Shown: one piece after another, positions 1 through 6,792 of the stretch
Numbering within the stretch: position 1 is the stretch's first letter
Layout of the letters: every line of letters starts with the position of its first letter
Origin: Clostridia bacterium
Lineage (GTDB): Bacteria > Bacillota > Clostridia > Monoglobales > Firm-18
Direction of reading: 5' to 3'
Assembly (NCBI GenBank): GCA_017408205.1
Contig: JAFQVC010000048.1
Coordinates: 1-16,661 of the forward strand
Length of the DNA stretch: 16,661 nt
Notes under the pieces: generated by a model
Seen by the model: only the letters and a program-made list of their open reading frames with translations
What the model was told of the DNA's origin: nothing
Databases searched by the model: none
Made by a program: the position numbers and the translations under genes

Positions 1-2
1 AG

Positions 3-254
3 GAAGTTGCAGTTTCAGAATACAAAATAGTTGATAGCAATAATAAAGAAATCGTTAAAACTAAAGTTTCTGCAGAAGATGGAGATAAAGGAACTGTTAG
101 TGCCGGCAAAGTATTAGTTAACCTTTCCCTGAATGATGCAAAGCTCAAATCAGGCGAAGAATACACAATCGTAATTGAAAAAATGTATGGTCTTTCGAAA
201 GCTGATGCACCACTGCACATAACAGGAAGATGGGATTGCAAATTTGTCAAATAA
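3..254 (+). CDS. C-terminal end of a probable extracellular protein (partial)
   Basis: The frame is open from the left edge and ends at TAA 252-254, giving about 83 residues. The peptide is rich in Val, Lys, Asp and Ser with alternating hydrophobic residues (for example KVLVNLSLNDAKLKSG and EYTIVIEKMYG). This suggests beta-strands of an Ig-like or other beta-sandwich domain of a secreted or surface protein. There are no membrane segments and no sorting signal such as LPXTG; the protein ends in WDCKFVK. A strong terminator follows 34 bases after the stop, so this is the last gene of its transcript. The family cannot be named from this fragment. The Ig-like fold is an inference from composition, while the reading frame itself is well supported by its length, codon use and terminator. 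Confidence 0.75.
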   Translation, partial: EVAVSEYKIVDSNNKEIVKTKVSAEDGDKGTVSAGKVLVNLSLNDAKLKSGEEYTIVIEKMYGLSKADAPLHITGRWDCKFVK

Positions 255-288
255 ATAGTGTCATCTAAAACATTCGGCTTTTCCAACG

Positions 289-317
289 AAAATACCACCC
301 AAAAGGGTGGTATTTTT
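289..317. terminator. Intrinsic terminator, probably bidirectional
   Basis: A perfect 12-bp stem (289-300 with 305-316) encloses an AAAA loop. Its GC core is CCACCC/GGGTGG, and it runs into a T-tract on the plus strand and a shorter T-run on the minus strand. It lies between the end of the partial plus-strand gene and the 3' end of the minus-strand DUF975 gene, so it can serve both. Confidence 0.9.
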
Positions 318-351
318 CTGGAATTTATTATTCTGTTTTCTCTATTGTTGA

Positions 352-975
352 TTAAACGTCAATGACTTCCGGTTCTGTAGCAAATTCTGCTTTAACAGGT
401 TTTAAACTGTGATATGCATTAATAAGTGTTGTTTCCATATAGGGAATAACCCATATCAGCGCAATGCCAAAAGTAACATATCCTAAAAGTATCCAACCGA
501 TAAATGATAATGATAATACAAACAGTTCCGCTTTGTGTCCTTTTGTCATTTCTTTTGATTCTTTAATGCACTCAAGTGCCGGTTTTCCTTTGTTCTCGGC
601 AAGAATATTCATAGCCATTGAATATGAAATGGATTTTACAATACCAGGAATAATAAAAAGTAGTGACCACAGATATATGAAAATGCTTGTGAAAAACTGC
701 ACCTTAAATGCTGACCAGAAATCATCAAATCCGCAAATTGCATCACTGATGTCTATTTTTTTATTTAGGGAAACATTTAGATAAGCGCGTATGAGACTTA
801 ATCCAAATGCAGGGGCCACAATAATTGCAAAAACTATTTTTCCGTATGGGATTAGTGATAAAAGAAAAAGTGCAACTACTGAAAGAAAACTAATAACAAG
901 ATAAATGCAAAAAATAACACCAATCTTTCCCTTAATTTGCTGTTTTGACTTGGATTTTAATTCGGCTCTGTTCAT
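352..975 (-). CDS. DUF975 family integral membrane protein
   Basis: This 207-residue protein matches the DUF975 family, which is common in Firmicutes and has no established biochemical role. The N-terminal MNRAELKSKSKQQIKGK segment is the usual cytoplasmic start. Hydrophobic segments lie near residues 18-43, 47-68, 92-113 and 150-178. The family signature is visible around residues 138-181: KESKEMTKGHKAELF, then LSLSFIGW and VIPYM. I chose ATG at 975 because GAGGAG (988-983) sits 7 bases upstream. A TTG at 990 in the same frame would overlap that ribosome site. The gene appears to be transcribed alone from its own promoter (1006-1034) and ends at the shared terminator at 289-317. A transport or envelope role would be a guess. 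Confidence 0.85.
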   Translation of the reverse strand: MNRAELKSKSKQQIKGKIGVIFCIYLVISFLSVVALFLLSLIPYGKIVFAIIVAPAFGLSLIRAYLNVSLNKKIDISDAICGFDDFWSAFKVQFFTSIFIYLWSLLFIIPGIVKSISYSMAMNILAENKGKPALECIKESKEMTKGHKAELFVLSLSFIGWILLGYVTFGIALIWVIPYMETTLINAYHSLKPVKAEFATEPEVIDV

Positions 976-1005
976 ATATACACTCCTCAAAATTTTGTTA
1001 TATAA

Positions 1006-1034
1006 ACAATATCATATCTGTAAAAAAATGTCAA
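1006..1034 (-). promoter_or_regulatory. Predicted SigA promoter of the DUF975 gene
   Basis: On the minus strand, -35 TTGACA (1034-1029) and -10 TATTGT (1011-1006) are 17 bases apart, with an extended TGA before the -10. The start would be near 999, leaving a leader of about 24 bases that contains the GAGGAG ribosome site. The spacer includes a run of seven T. Confidence 0.65.
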
Positions 1035-1052
1035 CAACTATCATTTTCCATT

Positions 1053-1080
1053 AAAAAAGACACCGTCGGGTGTCTTTTTT
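1053..1080 (-). terminator. Terminator of the feo operon
   Basis: The hairpin has GACACC (1059-1064) paired with GGTGTC (1069-1074) and a 4-base loop. The flanking A-run and T-run extend the stem and supply the U-tract. It begins one base after the TAG of the Cys-rich feo protein on the minus strand, as expected for the end of the feoA-feoB transcript. The DUF975 promoter lies just downstream. Confidence 0.88.
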
Positions 1081-1081
1081 G

Positions 1082-1237
1082 CTATTTTGTTTCACTGCAA
1101 TTGCAGGACTTTTTACTGCATTGTTTTGCATACGGACAACCAACACAATGCTCTCCACGTTTTTTTGCTTTATAGAGATACATTCCTGCACCGCCTGCAA
1201 TAAGAACAAGAATTATTATTATAATTGCATTTGTCAT
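1082..1237 (-). CDS. FeoB-associated Cys-rich membrane protein, 51 residues
   Basis: This small gene begins two bases after the feoB stop: feoB ends in TGA (1242-1240) and this gene starts at ATG 1237. No clear ribosome site precedes it, so translation is probably coupled to feoB. The protein has one membrane helix (residues 4-22, starting with a run of Ile) and a basic segment KAKKR. A short tail carries five cysteines at residues 31, 34, 40, 45 and 47, in the pattern CVGC...C....C.C. This matches the FeoB-associated Cys-rich membrane proteins often found at the end of Firmicutes feo operons. A role in handling Fe(II) at the FeoB exit or in FeoB assembly is inferred from association only. 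The operon terminator follows immediately. Confidence 0.9.
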   Translation of the reverse strand: MTNAIIIIILVLIAGGAGMYLYKAKKRGEHCVGCPYAKQCSKKSCNCSETK

Positions 1238-1239
1238 AA

Positions 1240-3252
1240 TCAAACACTCACTTTAATCTTTTTTGATTTTTCCTCTTTAAGTTTATTGTTTGTATTATTG
1301 ATAAGGCCAACAACTATCGCTACTATAACTGCAACGATTACAAGTCCTGCCACTGCTGCAGTAACGTTAAGGTCAGCAGGAGAAATTATAAGTGTACCTA
1401 TTGTGTAAACCAGATATGCAACTGTATAACCAACGCCAAGTTGAAGCCCTATACCGCCCCAAAGCCATTTTGCACTTTTCATTTCTGCATTCATTGCACC
1501 TATTGCCGCAAAGCAGGGAGGAGAATACAAGTTAAACATCAGATATGCAAGTGCTGCAACCTTTGTAATTGCAAAAGCGGTTGCAACTTCTGCACCTACA
1601 CCTTCCATAAGAGCAAGTTCTTCCGTATCAATAAGGTTTTCAAGTCCTACAAAGCAAACTGCAAGTGTACCAACAACGTTTTCTTTTGCGATAAAACCAG
1701 TAATTGCTGCTGCGGCAAGTTGCCAGCTTAGTACACCAACAATGGGAACAAGAATGTAAGCAAAAGGTCTTGCGATAGAAGCAAGGATTGAAGAATCCGC
1801 AGTTTCTGCAACGGTAAAATTCCAGGTAAATGACTGCATAAGTTGTACTGTCATATTACAAAGCAAAATTATTGTAGCCGCTTTTACTATGTAAGCCCAG
1901 CCGCGACTGCACATTGATTTGAAAGCACCCCAGAATGAAGGTACTTTATATTCGGGCAACTCAATAATAAAGTATGATTTTTTTGCTCTGTAACCTGTAA
2001 TTGCATTTACAAGCAATGCACATAGGAAAATCAGTATAATGCCCGAAAGATACATAACTGTGCTTACCCAACCGGAATCATTAAAGAAAGCACCTGCAAA
2101 AAGAGCAATTACGGGAATTTTAGCACCGCATGGCATAAATGGTGCAAGCATTGCTGTTGCACGTCTTTCACGCTCGTTTTTAATGGTACGGCTCGCCATA
2201 ATACCCGGAACAGCACAACCGATTGTGATTACAAAGGGAATAACAGATTTGCCTGAAAGTCCGACTTTTTTAAAGATAGGGTCAAGAACTACCGCAACCC
2301 GTGACATATAACCGCAATCTTCCAACAGAGCAATAAGGAAATACATTACCATAACAAGAGGCAGGAAACCAACTACTGCAATAACACCGCCGATTACACC
2401 GTCAACAAAGATTGCTGACAAAAGCGGATTTGCATCTGCAAGTAGTTCACCAATAAAACTCTGGAACATTTCAAGACAAGCAACAAGCCAGTCCGCTATT
2501 GGTGTACCAATCCAAACCTGAGAAATCTGGAAAACAAGATACATTACAACTGCAAAAATCGGAATACCAAGCCACTTATTTGTAAGAACAGCGTCGATTT
2601 TATCGCCGTCATTCTTATCCTTTGTAAGTATTTTTCTGGTTTCAACATCTTTAACAATACTATTTACAAATTCAAATCGCTTACGGTCAGCAATTTGTAC
2701 CGCCTGCTTGTCTGTAAGGTCAACATTTTCCTCTGAATAAACCGCCTTCTGATTTGTTCCTACCTGTTTTACTGCAGTTTCGATAACTGCTTTTAAGCCC
2801 TTTTTGGAAACTGAAACAGTTTCTACAACGGGGCAGGCAAGTTTTTCGGAAAGTTTTGCAACGTTGATTTTTGTGCCTTTCTTTTCATTAATGTCACTTT
2901 TGTTAAGTGCAATAACGACAGGTATGCCAAGTTCTAAAAGCTGAGTTGTGAAAAAAAGACTTCTGCTTAAGTTTGCGGCATCTACAATATTTATAATAAC
3001 ATCGGGGTTTTCTTTCTTAACATAGGAACTTGTGATGCTTTCCTCTGATGTAAAGGGTGACATGGAATAAGCACCGGGCAAATCAACTGCTATCAGTTCG
3101 TCCTTTCCCTTGTAGTATTCTTTTTTAATGGGGTGTTCCTTTTTTTCTACGGTAACACCAGCCCAGTTGCCCACTTTTTCGTTACTGCCCGTAAGAGCGT
3201 TAAACATTGTGGTTTTACCAGAGTTAGGATTACCTGTTAAGGCAATTCTCAT
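1240..3252 (-). CDS. feoB: Ferrous iron transporter FeoB
   Basis: This 670-residue protein imports Fe(II) across the cytoplasmic membrane. Its N-terminal G domain has the P-loop GNPNSGKT (7-14), the switch region around GVTVE (32-36), DLPG (57-60) and NKSD (118-121). A GDI-like linker follows, and then the membrane part from about residue 227. The first Gate region is recognisable as GCAVPG (344-349) with PFMPC (370-374), and the second carries YSPPCFAAIGAMNAE. Cys345 and Cys374 sit at positions expected for the iron path. The length is at the short end for FeoB, with no FeoA fusion and no long C-terminal tail. The start is ATG 3252 with AAAGGAG (3267-3261) 8 bases before it. It lies downstream of feoA and is followed by the Cys-rich partner. 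Many FeoB proteins have NMxD or a similar sequence at the G4 motif; NKSD here is closer to the canonical small-GTPase form. Confidence 0.97.
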   Translation of the reverse strand: MRIALTGNPNSGKTTMFNALTGSNEKVGNWAGVTVEKKEHPIKKEYYKGKDELIAVDLPGAYSMSPFTSEESITSSYVKKENPDVIINIVDAANLSRSLFFTTQLLELGIPVVIALNKSDINEKKGTKINVAKLSEKLACPVVETVSVSKKGLKAVIETAVKQVGTNQKAVYSEENVDLTDKQAVQIADRKRFEFVNSIVKDVETRKILTKDKNDGDKIDAVLTNKWLGIPIFAVVMYLVFQISQVWIGTPIADWLVACLEMFQSFIGELLADANPLLSAIFVDGVIGGVIAVVGFLPLVMVMYFLIALLEDCGYMSRVAVVLDPIFKKVGLSGKSVIPFVITIGCAVPGIMASRTIKNERERRATAMLAPFMPCGAKIPVIALFAGAFFNDSGWVSTVMYLSGIILIFLCALLVNAITGYRAKKSYFIIELPEYKVPSFWGAFKSMCSRGWAYIVKAATIILLCNMTVQLMQSFTWNFTVAETADSSILASIARPFAYILVPIVGVLSWQLAAAAITGFIAKENVVGTLAVCFVGLENLIDTEELALMEGVGAEVATAFAITKVAALAYLMFNLYSPPCFAAIGAMNAEMKSAKWLWGGIGLQLGVGYTVAYLVYTIGTLIISPADLNVTAAVAGLVIVAVIVAIVVGLINNTNNKLKEEKSKKIKVSV

Positions 3253-3278
3253 AATAAATTCTCCTTTCGTTTATACGA

Positions 3279-3294
3279 GTTAGGCGCAACTAAC
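3279..3294. promoter_or_regulatory. DtxR/IdeR-like inverted repeat between feoA and feoB
   Basis: GTTAG-N6-CTAAC lies in the 77-base gap between feoA and feoB. It has the same arms and spacing as the site at 3573-3588. Read on the minus strand both begin GTTAGTT and end CTAAC. No convincing promoter accompanies it, so it may be a downstream operator or roadblock for the feo transcript. Confidence 0.55.
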
Positions 3295-3329
3295 CGTAGT
3301 TCAAAAAAAGTACAGTGCACAAAACAAAA

Positions 3330-3542
3330 TTAAATTATTATTGCCTGTGCCAACTGATTGTCTATGCTGTATCTTCCGTCTTTAATTGAAACGGTACATC
3401 CGCCTTTTCTGAAAGAAACAACAGTGATTGCTTCACCTGAATAGCAACCAAGGGAGAACAAGAAAGAGTTCAGTTCCTCATCGTCTGTTCTGATTTCTTT
3501 AATTATGTATTCTTTTCCTTCTGATGCTTCAAGCAGATTCAT
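3330..3542 (-). CDS. feoA: FeoA domain protein
   Basis: This 70-residue protein is a single FeoA (SH3-like) domain and is thought to be a small cytoplasmic partner of FeoB needed for Fe(II) uptake. The typical order is visible: an N-terminal MNLLEASEGKEYIIKEI strand, then LNSFLFSLGCYSGEAITVV with the conserved L-x-x-LG-x-x-x-G turn. A final strand contains DNQLAQAIII. I prefer ATG at 3542 because AGGTG (3553-3549) sits 6 bases upstream. A GTG at 3551 in the same frame would be inside that ribosome site. It is the first gene of the feo operon and 77 bases upstream of feoB. Its promoter overlaps inverted repeats of the kind bound by iron-dependent DtxR-family repressors. Confidence 0.92.
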   Translation of the reverse strand: MNLLEASEGKEYIIKEIRTDDEELNSFLFSLGCYSGEAITVVSFRKGGCTVSIKDGRYSIDNQLAQAIII

Positions 3543-3572
3543 AATATACACCTGTTCTTTTTATAATGTTCG

Positions 3573-3588
3573 GTTAGCGTTAACTAAC
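3573..3588. promoter_or_regulatory. DtxR/IdeR-like operator, site A
   Basis: This GTTAG-N6-CTAAC inverted repeat begins a few bases downstream of the predicted feoA transcription start (about 3592). The arms resemble the core of the known DtxR/IdeR/MntR consensus (GGTTAG...CTAACC). A repressor here would block promoter clearance. Confidence 0.65.
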
Positions 3589-3595
3589 TCCATAG

Positions 3596-3615
3596 GTTAG
3601 TTTAGCATAACTAAC
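3596..3615. promoter_or_regulatory. DtxR/IdeR-like operator, site B, over the feoA promoter
   Basis: This 20-bp palindrome has 7-base arms GTTAGTT / AACTAAC and a central GC. Sixteen of its 20 positions are symmetric. It covers the -10 box and about half of the spacer of the feoA promoter, so a bound repressor would exclude RNA polymerase. Confidence 0.7.
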
Positions 3616-3627
3616 TTATAATGTCAA
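3599..3627 (-). promoter_or_regulatory. Predicted feoA operon promoter
   Basis: On the minus strand, -35 TTGACA (3627-3622) and -10 TAAACT (3604-3599) are 17 bases apart, with an extended TGC before the -10. The start would be near 3592, about 50 bases before the feoA ATG. The -10 is not perfect but lies wholly within operator site B. Confidence 0.7.
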
Positions 3628-3659
3628 GTATTATTTTGAAAATTTTTACATTAAGTCGG

Positions 3660-3688
3660 TTTACAATTATTTTAAAATATGATAATAT
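3660..3688 (+). promoter_or_regulatory. Predicted promoter of comEC-holA-prmC
   Basis: TTTACA (3660-3665) and TAATAT (3683-3688) are 17 bases apart, with TGA as an extended -10. The start would be near 3695, next to the GGAGGTG ribosome site (3696-3702), so the leader is very short. It is divergent from feoA; the two -35 boxes are 32 bases apart and the feo operators do not cover it. Confidence 0.5.
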
Positions 3689-3708
3689 TTTTTATGGAGG
3701 TGCATTAA

Positions 3709-5778
3709 ATGAAAAACCCTTTATTGGTAGCGAGTGTTTCTTTTATGGTTGCCGCATTTTGCGTTATAATGTTTAGCATTAATGTGTCTCTTTTAATTTT
3801 GACTTCGTTGTCAGTTATTCTGTCCGTCATTATGATATACGGTATTATAAAGAGAAACAAAGAGTTTATTGTTTCGTGTATTTTTTGTATCGTCTTTTTA
3901 GTGACGGGCGGTATATACTGTGGTATTCACCTGTCATACTGTAATACTATGGCGGAAACGGGAAAAATAGAAGTAGAAGGTAAAATTGTTGACGACAATA
4001 TAGTTCAGGCAAAGCGTATAAACGGTAAAAAAGTTTTAACCAAAATGCGGTTTTATTATTCATACTACGGTGACGAATACTATGAAGCAGGAGACCGCGT
4101 TACTGTTAAGGGTGAGTTAAAGCACTATGCCTTACCTGCATATTACGGTGACTTAAATTACAACAATTACGCCAAAGCGAAATACATTTACGGTTACATA
4201 ACTGATTGTGAGATAACTAAAACAGGACATTTTGCTGATTTATATAAAATCGGATACAAAATGCGGGAGGCAATTATCAACAAAATAGATTTATATTACA
4301 AAAACGACGAGGCGGGGTTATTAAAGGCGTTGCTGATTGGTGATAAGACGGGTATTTCACCCGAACTCAGTGTAAGTCTTGCTTATAGCGGGTTATCTCA
4401 TATTGCAGTAGTATCTGGCTCTCACATAAGTATAATAATATCCCTTGTGGGCTTCTGGTTTTCATTCCTTAAAAAGTACAGTAAAATATATGTGCCGTTA
4501 ATTTTGATATTTATGGGATTGCTGCTGTGTTTGATAGGCGGTCAGCCATCTGTAATCCGCGCGGTAATAATGGCAGTATATTCTCTGTTTGTTCTTACTT
4601 TACTGAAGCGGTATGACATGATGACTGCGTTAATGTTTTCGGGAGCGGTACTTATTGTAATTAACCCTTATTTTGCAGTTGACGCGGGATTTTTACTGTC
4701 GTTTTTCGCAACCTTTGCACTTGTTGCAGGGCTTAAAGAAAAGTTTACATATTACAGTCTGGCACTTTTATTTATAACACTTATGCCTTTATGTTTTTAC
4801 TATTTCAACTATGTATCTTTTGCGATGTTCTTCACAAGCGTTATAATTACGCCGATAGTTACGTTATTATTGCCTCTTGGCTTTTTATCATGTTTATTGC
4901 CATTAGTAAGCATTTTGGCAAAGCCGTTGCTTAAATTAACGATACTTATATCTGATGCTTTTGCATTTTTTGATATTTTCAGGGTAAATACTGTTGTTCC
5001 GTCAGTTTATGTTATTATTGCGTTATGTCTTGTTCTTTGTGCCACATATTTTGCTGTATTGCGGTACAAAAAGATAACTTTATTTGCTATCATCTTTGCA
5101 ATTATGTTTTTTGTAGCAGATATATCATTAACAAATTATGACGGGAACACGGTAACGGTATTTGAAAAAGGCGGTGCAGTTATGCACGTCAGCACCTACA
5201 ACGGTAAAAACATTATTATTTGCACAGATGATTTTGAAAGTTGTCGTAACTACATAAAAAGGAATAATATAAAAACCGTTGACCTGTTATATTTTACAAA
5301 ATTCCAGAAAGTATTGACAGCAGACGACAATATAGAAATTTCAAAAGTATGTATGCCGAAAGTTGCGGGAGAAAAATGCGAGGGCGATTATGCTTTCAAG
5401 TATTATCTGAAAGAAAATACTGTAATTGATGAAGTAGTAATTACACCAGTCAGTTATATGCCTTACAAGACAAAAGTTGACCACAAAAAGGCGGTTACAA
5501 CCGTGAATTTCGGTAACAAAGTGTTTTTGGTTGCACCGTACAAGGACAATGATTTGAATATTGAAAGTTTGCAAGATATAAAGGCAGACGTGGTGGTATG
5601 CGACAACAAAACACAGCCGGACAGTTTATTTATACAAAACTGCGGTGCGAGATTTGTAACAGGGGACTGTTTACAACAAAGTGATAATATGTTATACTTG
5701 AATTACAATACAGATATATGCGGTTCTGTTACTTTTACATTTGATAACGGCAATATATCCGCAAGAACGTTAAGGTGA
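3709..5778 (+). CDS. ComEC/Rec2 family membrane protein with a degenerate C-terminal domain
   Basis: The 689-residue protein has the ComEC plan. Two N-terminal membrane segments (about 5-45 and 53-75) are followed by a DUF4131-like extracellular beta domain (about 80-172). The multi-span Competence domain (about 205-470) carries GLSHIAVVSGSHIS (228-241) and PSVIRA (280-285). In competent bacteria ComEC forms the channel that brings single-stranded DNA across the membrane. Residues 480-689 align in position and strand pattern with the metallo-beta-lactamase-like domain (VTVFEKGGAVMHV). However, no HxHxDH is present: where TH-x-D-x-DH is expected, it reads LLYFTKFQKV (527-536). The nuclease centre is therefore lost. 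The start is ATG 3709 with GGAGGTG six bases before. Its stop overlaps the ribosome site of holA. Whether it still moves DNA cannot be told. Confidence 0.88.
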   Translation: MKNPLLVASVSFMVAAFCVIMFSINVSLLILTSLSVILSVIMIYGIIKRNKEFIVSCIFCIVFLVTGGIYCGIHLSYCNTMAETGKIEVEGKIVDDNIVQAKRINGKKVLTKMRFYYSYYGDEYYEAGDRVTVKGELKHYALPAYYGDLNYNNYAKAKYIYGYITDCEITKTGHFADLYKIGYKMREAIINKIDLYYKNDEAGLLKALLIGDKTGISPELSVSLAYSGLSHIAVVSGSHISIIISLVGFWFSFLKKYSKIYVPLILIFMGLLLCLIGGQPSVIRAVIMAVYSLFVLTLLKRYDMMTALMFSGAVLIVINPYFAVDAGFLLSFFATFALVAGLKEKFTYYSLALLFITLMPLCFYYFNYVSFAMFFTSVIITPIVTLLLPLGFLSCLLPLVSILAKPLLKLTILISDAFAFFDIFRVNTVVPSVYVIIALCLVLCATYFAVLRYKKITLFAIIFAIMFFVADISLTNYDGNTVTVFEKGGAVMHVSTYNGKNIIICTDDFESCRNYIKRNNIKTVDLLYFTKFQKVLTADDNIEISKVCMPKVAGEKCEGDYAFKYYLKENTVIDEVVITPVSYMPYKTKVDHKKAVTTVNFGNKVFLVAPYKDNDLNIESLQDIKADVVVCDNKTQPDSLFIQNCGARFVTGDCLQQSDNMLYLNYNTDICGSVTFTFDNGNISARTLR

Positions 5779-5782
5779 TTTT

Positions 5783-6769
5783 GTGAAACTGACTATTCCA
5801 CAACTTAAAAGACAAATTCAGAACAATGAAATTTCAAATTTGTACTTGTTTTACGGAGAAGAAAAGTATCTTTTAAACAATTACATTGCAAACATTAAAG
5901 ACAAAACCGTAAACGGTTTTTTGGAGTTCAATTATTTTGAATATACAGACGAAACTGCAGATTACGAACAGTTTGCAAGTTTTGTGTTGTCGTACCCCCA
6001 GATGAGTGACAAAAAAATGGTGGTACTTAAAAACTGCGGTTTTTTGCAAAACTCCGAATACAAGGACTCTTTGACAAAATTATTGTCAGATTTACCTTCT
6101 TATGCGGTAGTTGTATTTGCAGAAGACGGTATCGGGAAAGCAAAAAAAGAACTGTTGGCGTTAATAGAACAAAAAGGCGTTGTAACTGAATTTGAAAAGC
6201 AGTCGCCTGAAAATTTGCGTGCGTGGGTAAACAGAAAATTTGCTCTTTCCAACAAAAAAATGACAATTGAAGATATGAATTATCTTGTTTCATTATGCGG
6301 ATGTTCTTTAGACAAACTTGAAATTGAGTGTTCAAAACTTATTGCAGGAACAGAGGAAGAGGTAATTTCGAAAAATCATATTGATGCACTTGTTACTGTG
6401 CCGGTAGAATACAAGGTTTTTGCCATGGCAGATTGTCTTTTAAACAAAAATGCAAACGAGGCATATTCTTTGCTTCGCGAGTTTAAAATCAACAAGGAAC
6501 AACCAACGGAAATTCTTGCAATTATATATTCGTCAATATCAGAGGTTTTAATGTTCAAGACGTTAATGGGTCAGGGGAAAAATCCCGAGTTATACCTTGC
6601 TCCCAACAGAAAATGGCTTGCCAAAAAATACAGAGTTCAGGCACCAAAACAAGACGGAAAGAAATTAAGAGAAGTAATGAAAATGTGTTATTCCTACGAT
6701 GAAAAGATAAAAACTGGTATGATTGACGGTTATACTGCACTTGAAGCGGTAATTGCTTCAATGCTTTAA
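5783..6769 (+). CDS. holA: DNA polymerase III delta subunit HolA
   Basis: This 328-residue protein is the delta subunit of the clamp loader, which opens the beta sliding clamp during replication. The N-terminus has the family start IPQLKRQIQ...LYLFYGEEKYLLNNYI (residues 4-36). The middle has SPENLRAWVNRKFA and LVSLCGCSLDKLEIECSKL. The C-terminal helical collar domain is followed by a lysine-rich segment and ends YTALEAVIASML. The length is usual for the family. It starts at GTG 5783, four bases after the comEC stop. The ribosome site AAGGTGA (5772-5778) includes the comEC TGA, so the two are translationally linked. The comEC-holA order is a common Firmicutes arrangement. ATG-initiated alternatives further in would lose the conserved N-terminus. 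Confidence 0.95.
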   Translation: MKLTIPQLKRQIQNNEISNLYLFYGEEKYLLNNYIANIKDKTVNGFLEFNYFEYTDETADYEQFASFVLSYPQMSDKKMVVLKNCGFLQNSEYKDSLTKLLSDLPSYAVVVFAEDGIGKAKKELLALIEQKGVVTEFEKQSPENLRAWVNRKFALSNKKMTIEDMNYLVSLCGCSLDKLEIECSKLIAGTEEEVISKNHIDALVTVPVEYKVFAMADCLLNKNANEAYSLLREFKINKEQPTEILAIIYSSISEVLMFKTLMGQGKNPELYLAPNRKWLAKKYRVQAPKQDGKKLREVMKMCYSYDEKIKTGMIDGYTALEAVIASML

Positions 6770-6792
6770 AGGAGTTGTACATGATTCTATGA
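6768..6792 (+). promoter_or_regulatory. Mini-ORF with strong ribosome site at the prmC start
   Basis: AAAGGAG (6768-6774) is ideally spaced (6 bases) for an ATG at 6781, but that frame is only ATG ATT CTA TGA. Its TGA (6790-6792) overlaps the prmC ATG (6789-6791) as ATGA. From the same ribosome site to the prmC ATG is 14 bases, too far for efficient direct initiation. Translation of prmC therefore probably depends on ending the mini-ORF and restarting. Confidence 0.5.

Noticed and set aside
945..1408. Overlapping plus-strand frames rich in Cys and Phe
   Set aside because: They are antisense shadows of the Cys-rich feo protein and the end of feoB, with no ribosome sites and unlikely codon use.
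6753..6788. A TTG start for prmC at 6753
   Set aside because: It lies within holA, has no ribosome site, and the extra 12 residues precede the conserved PrmC start.
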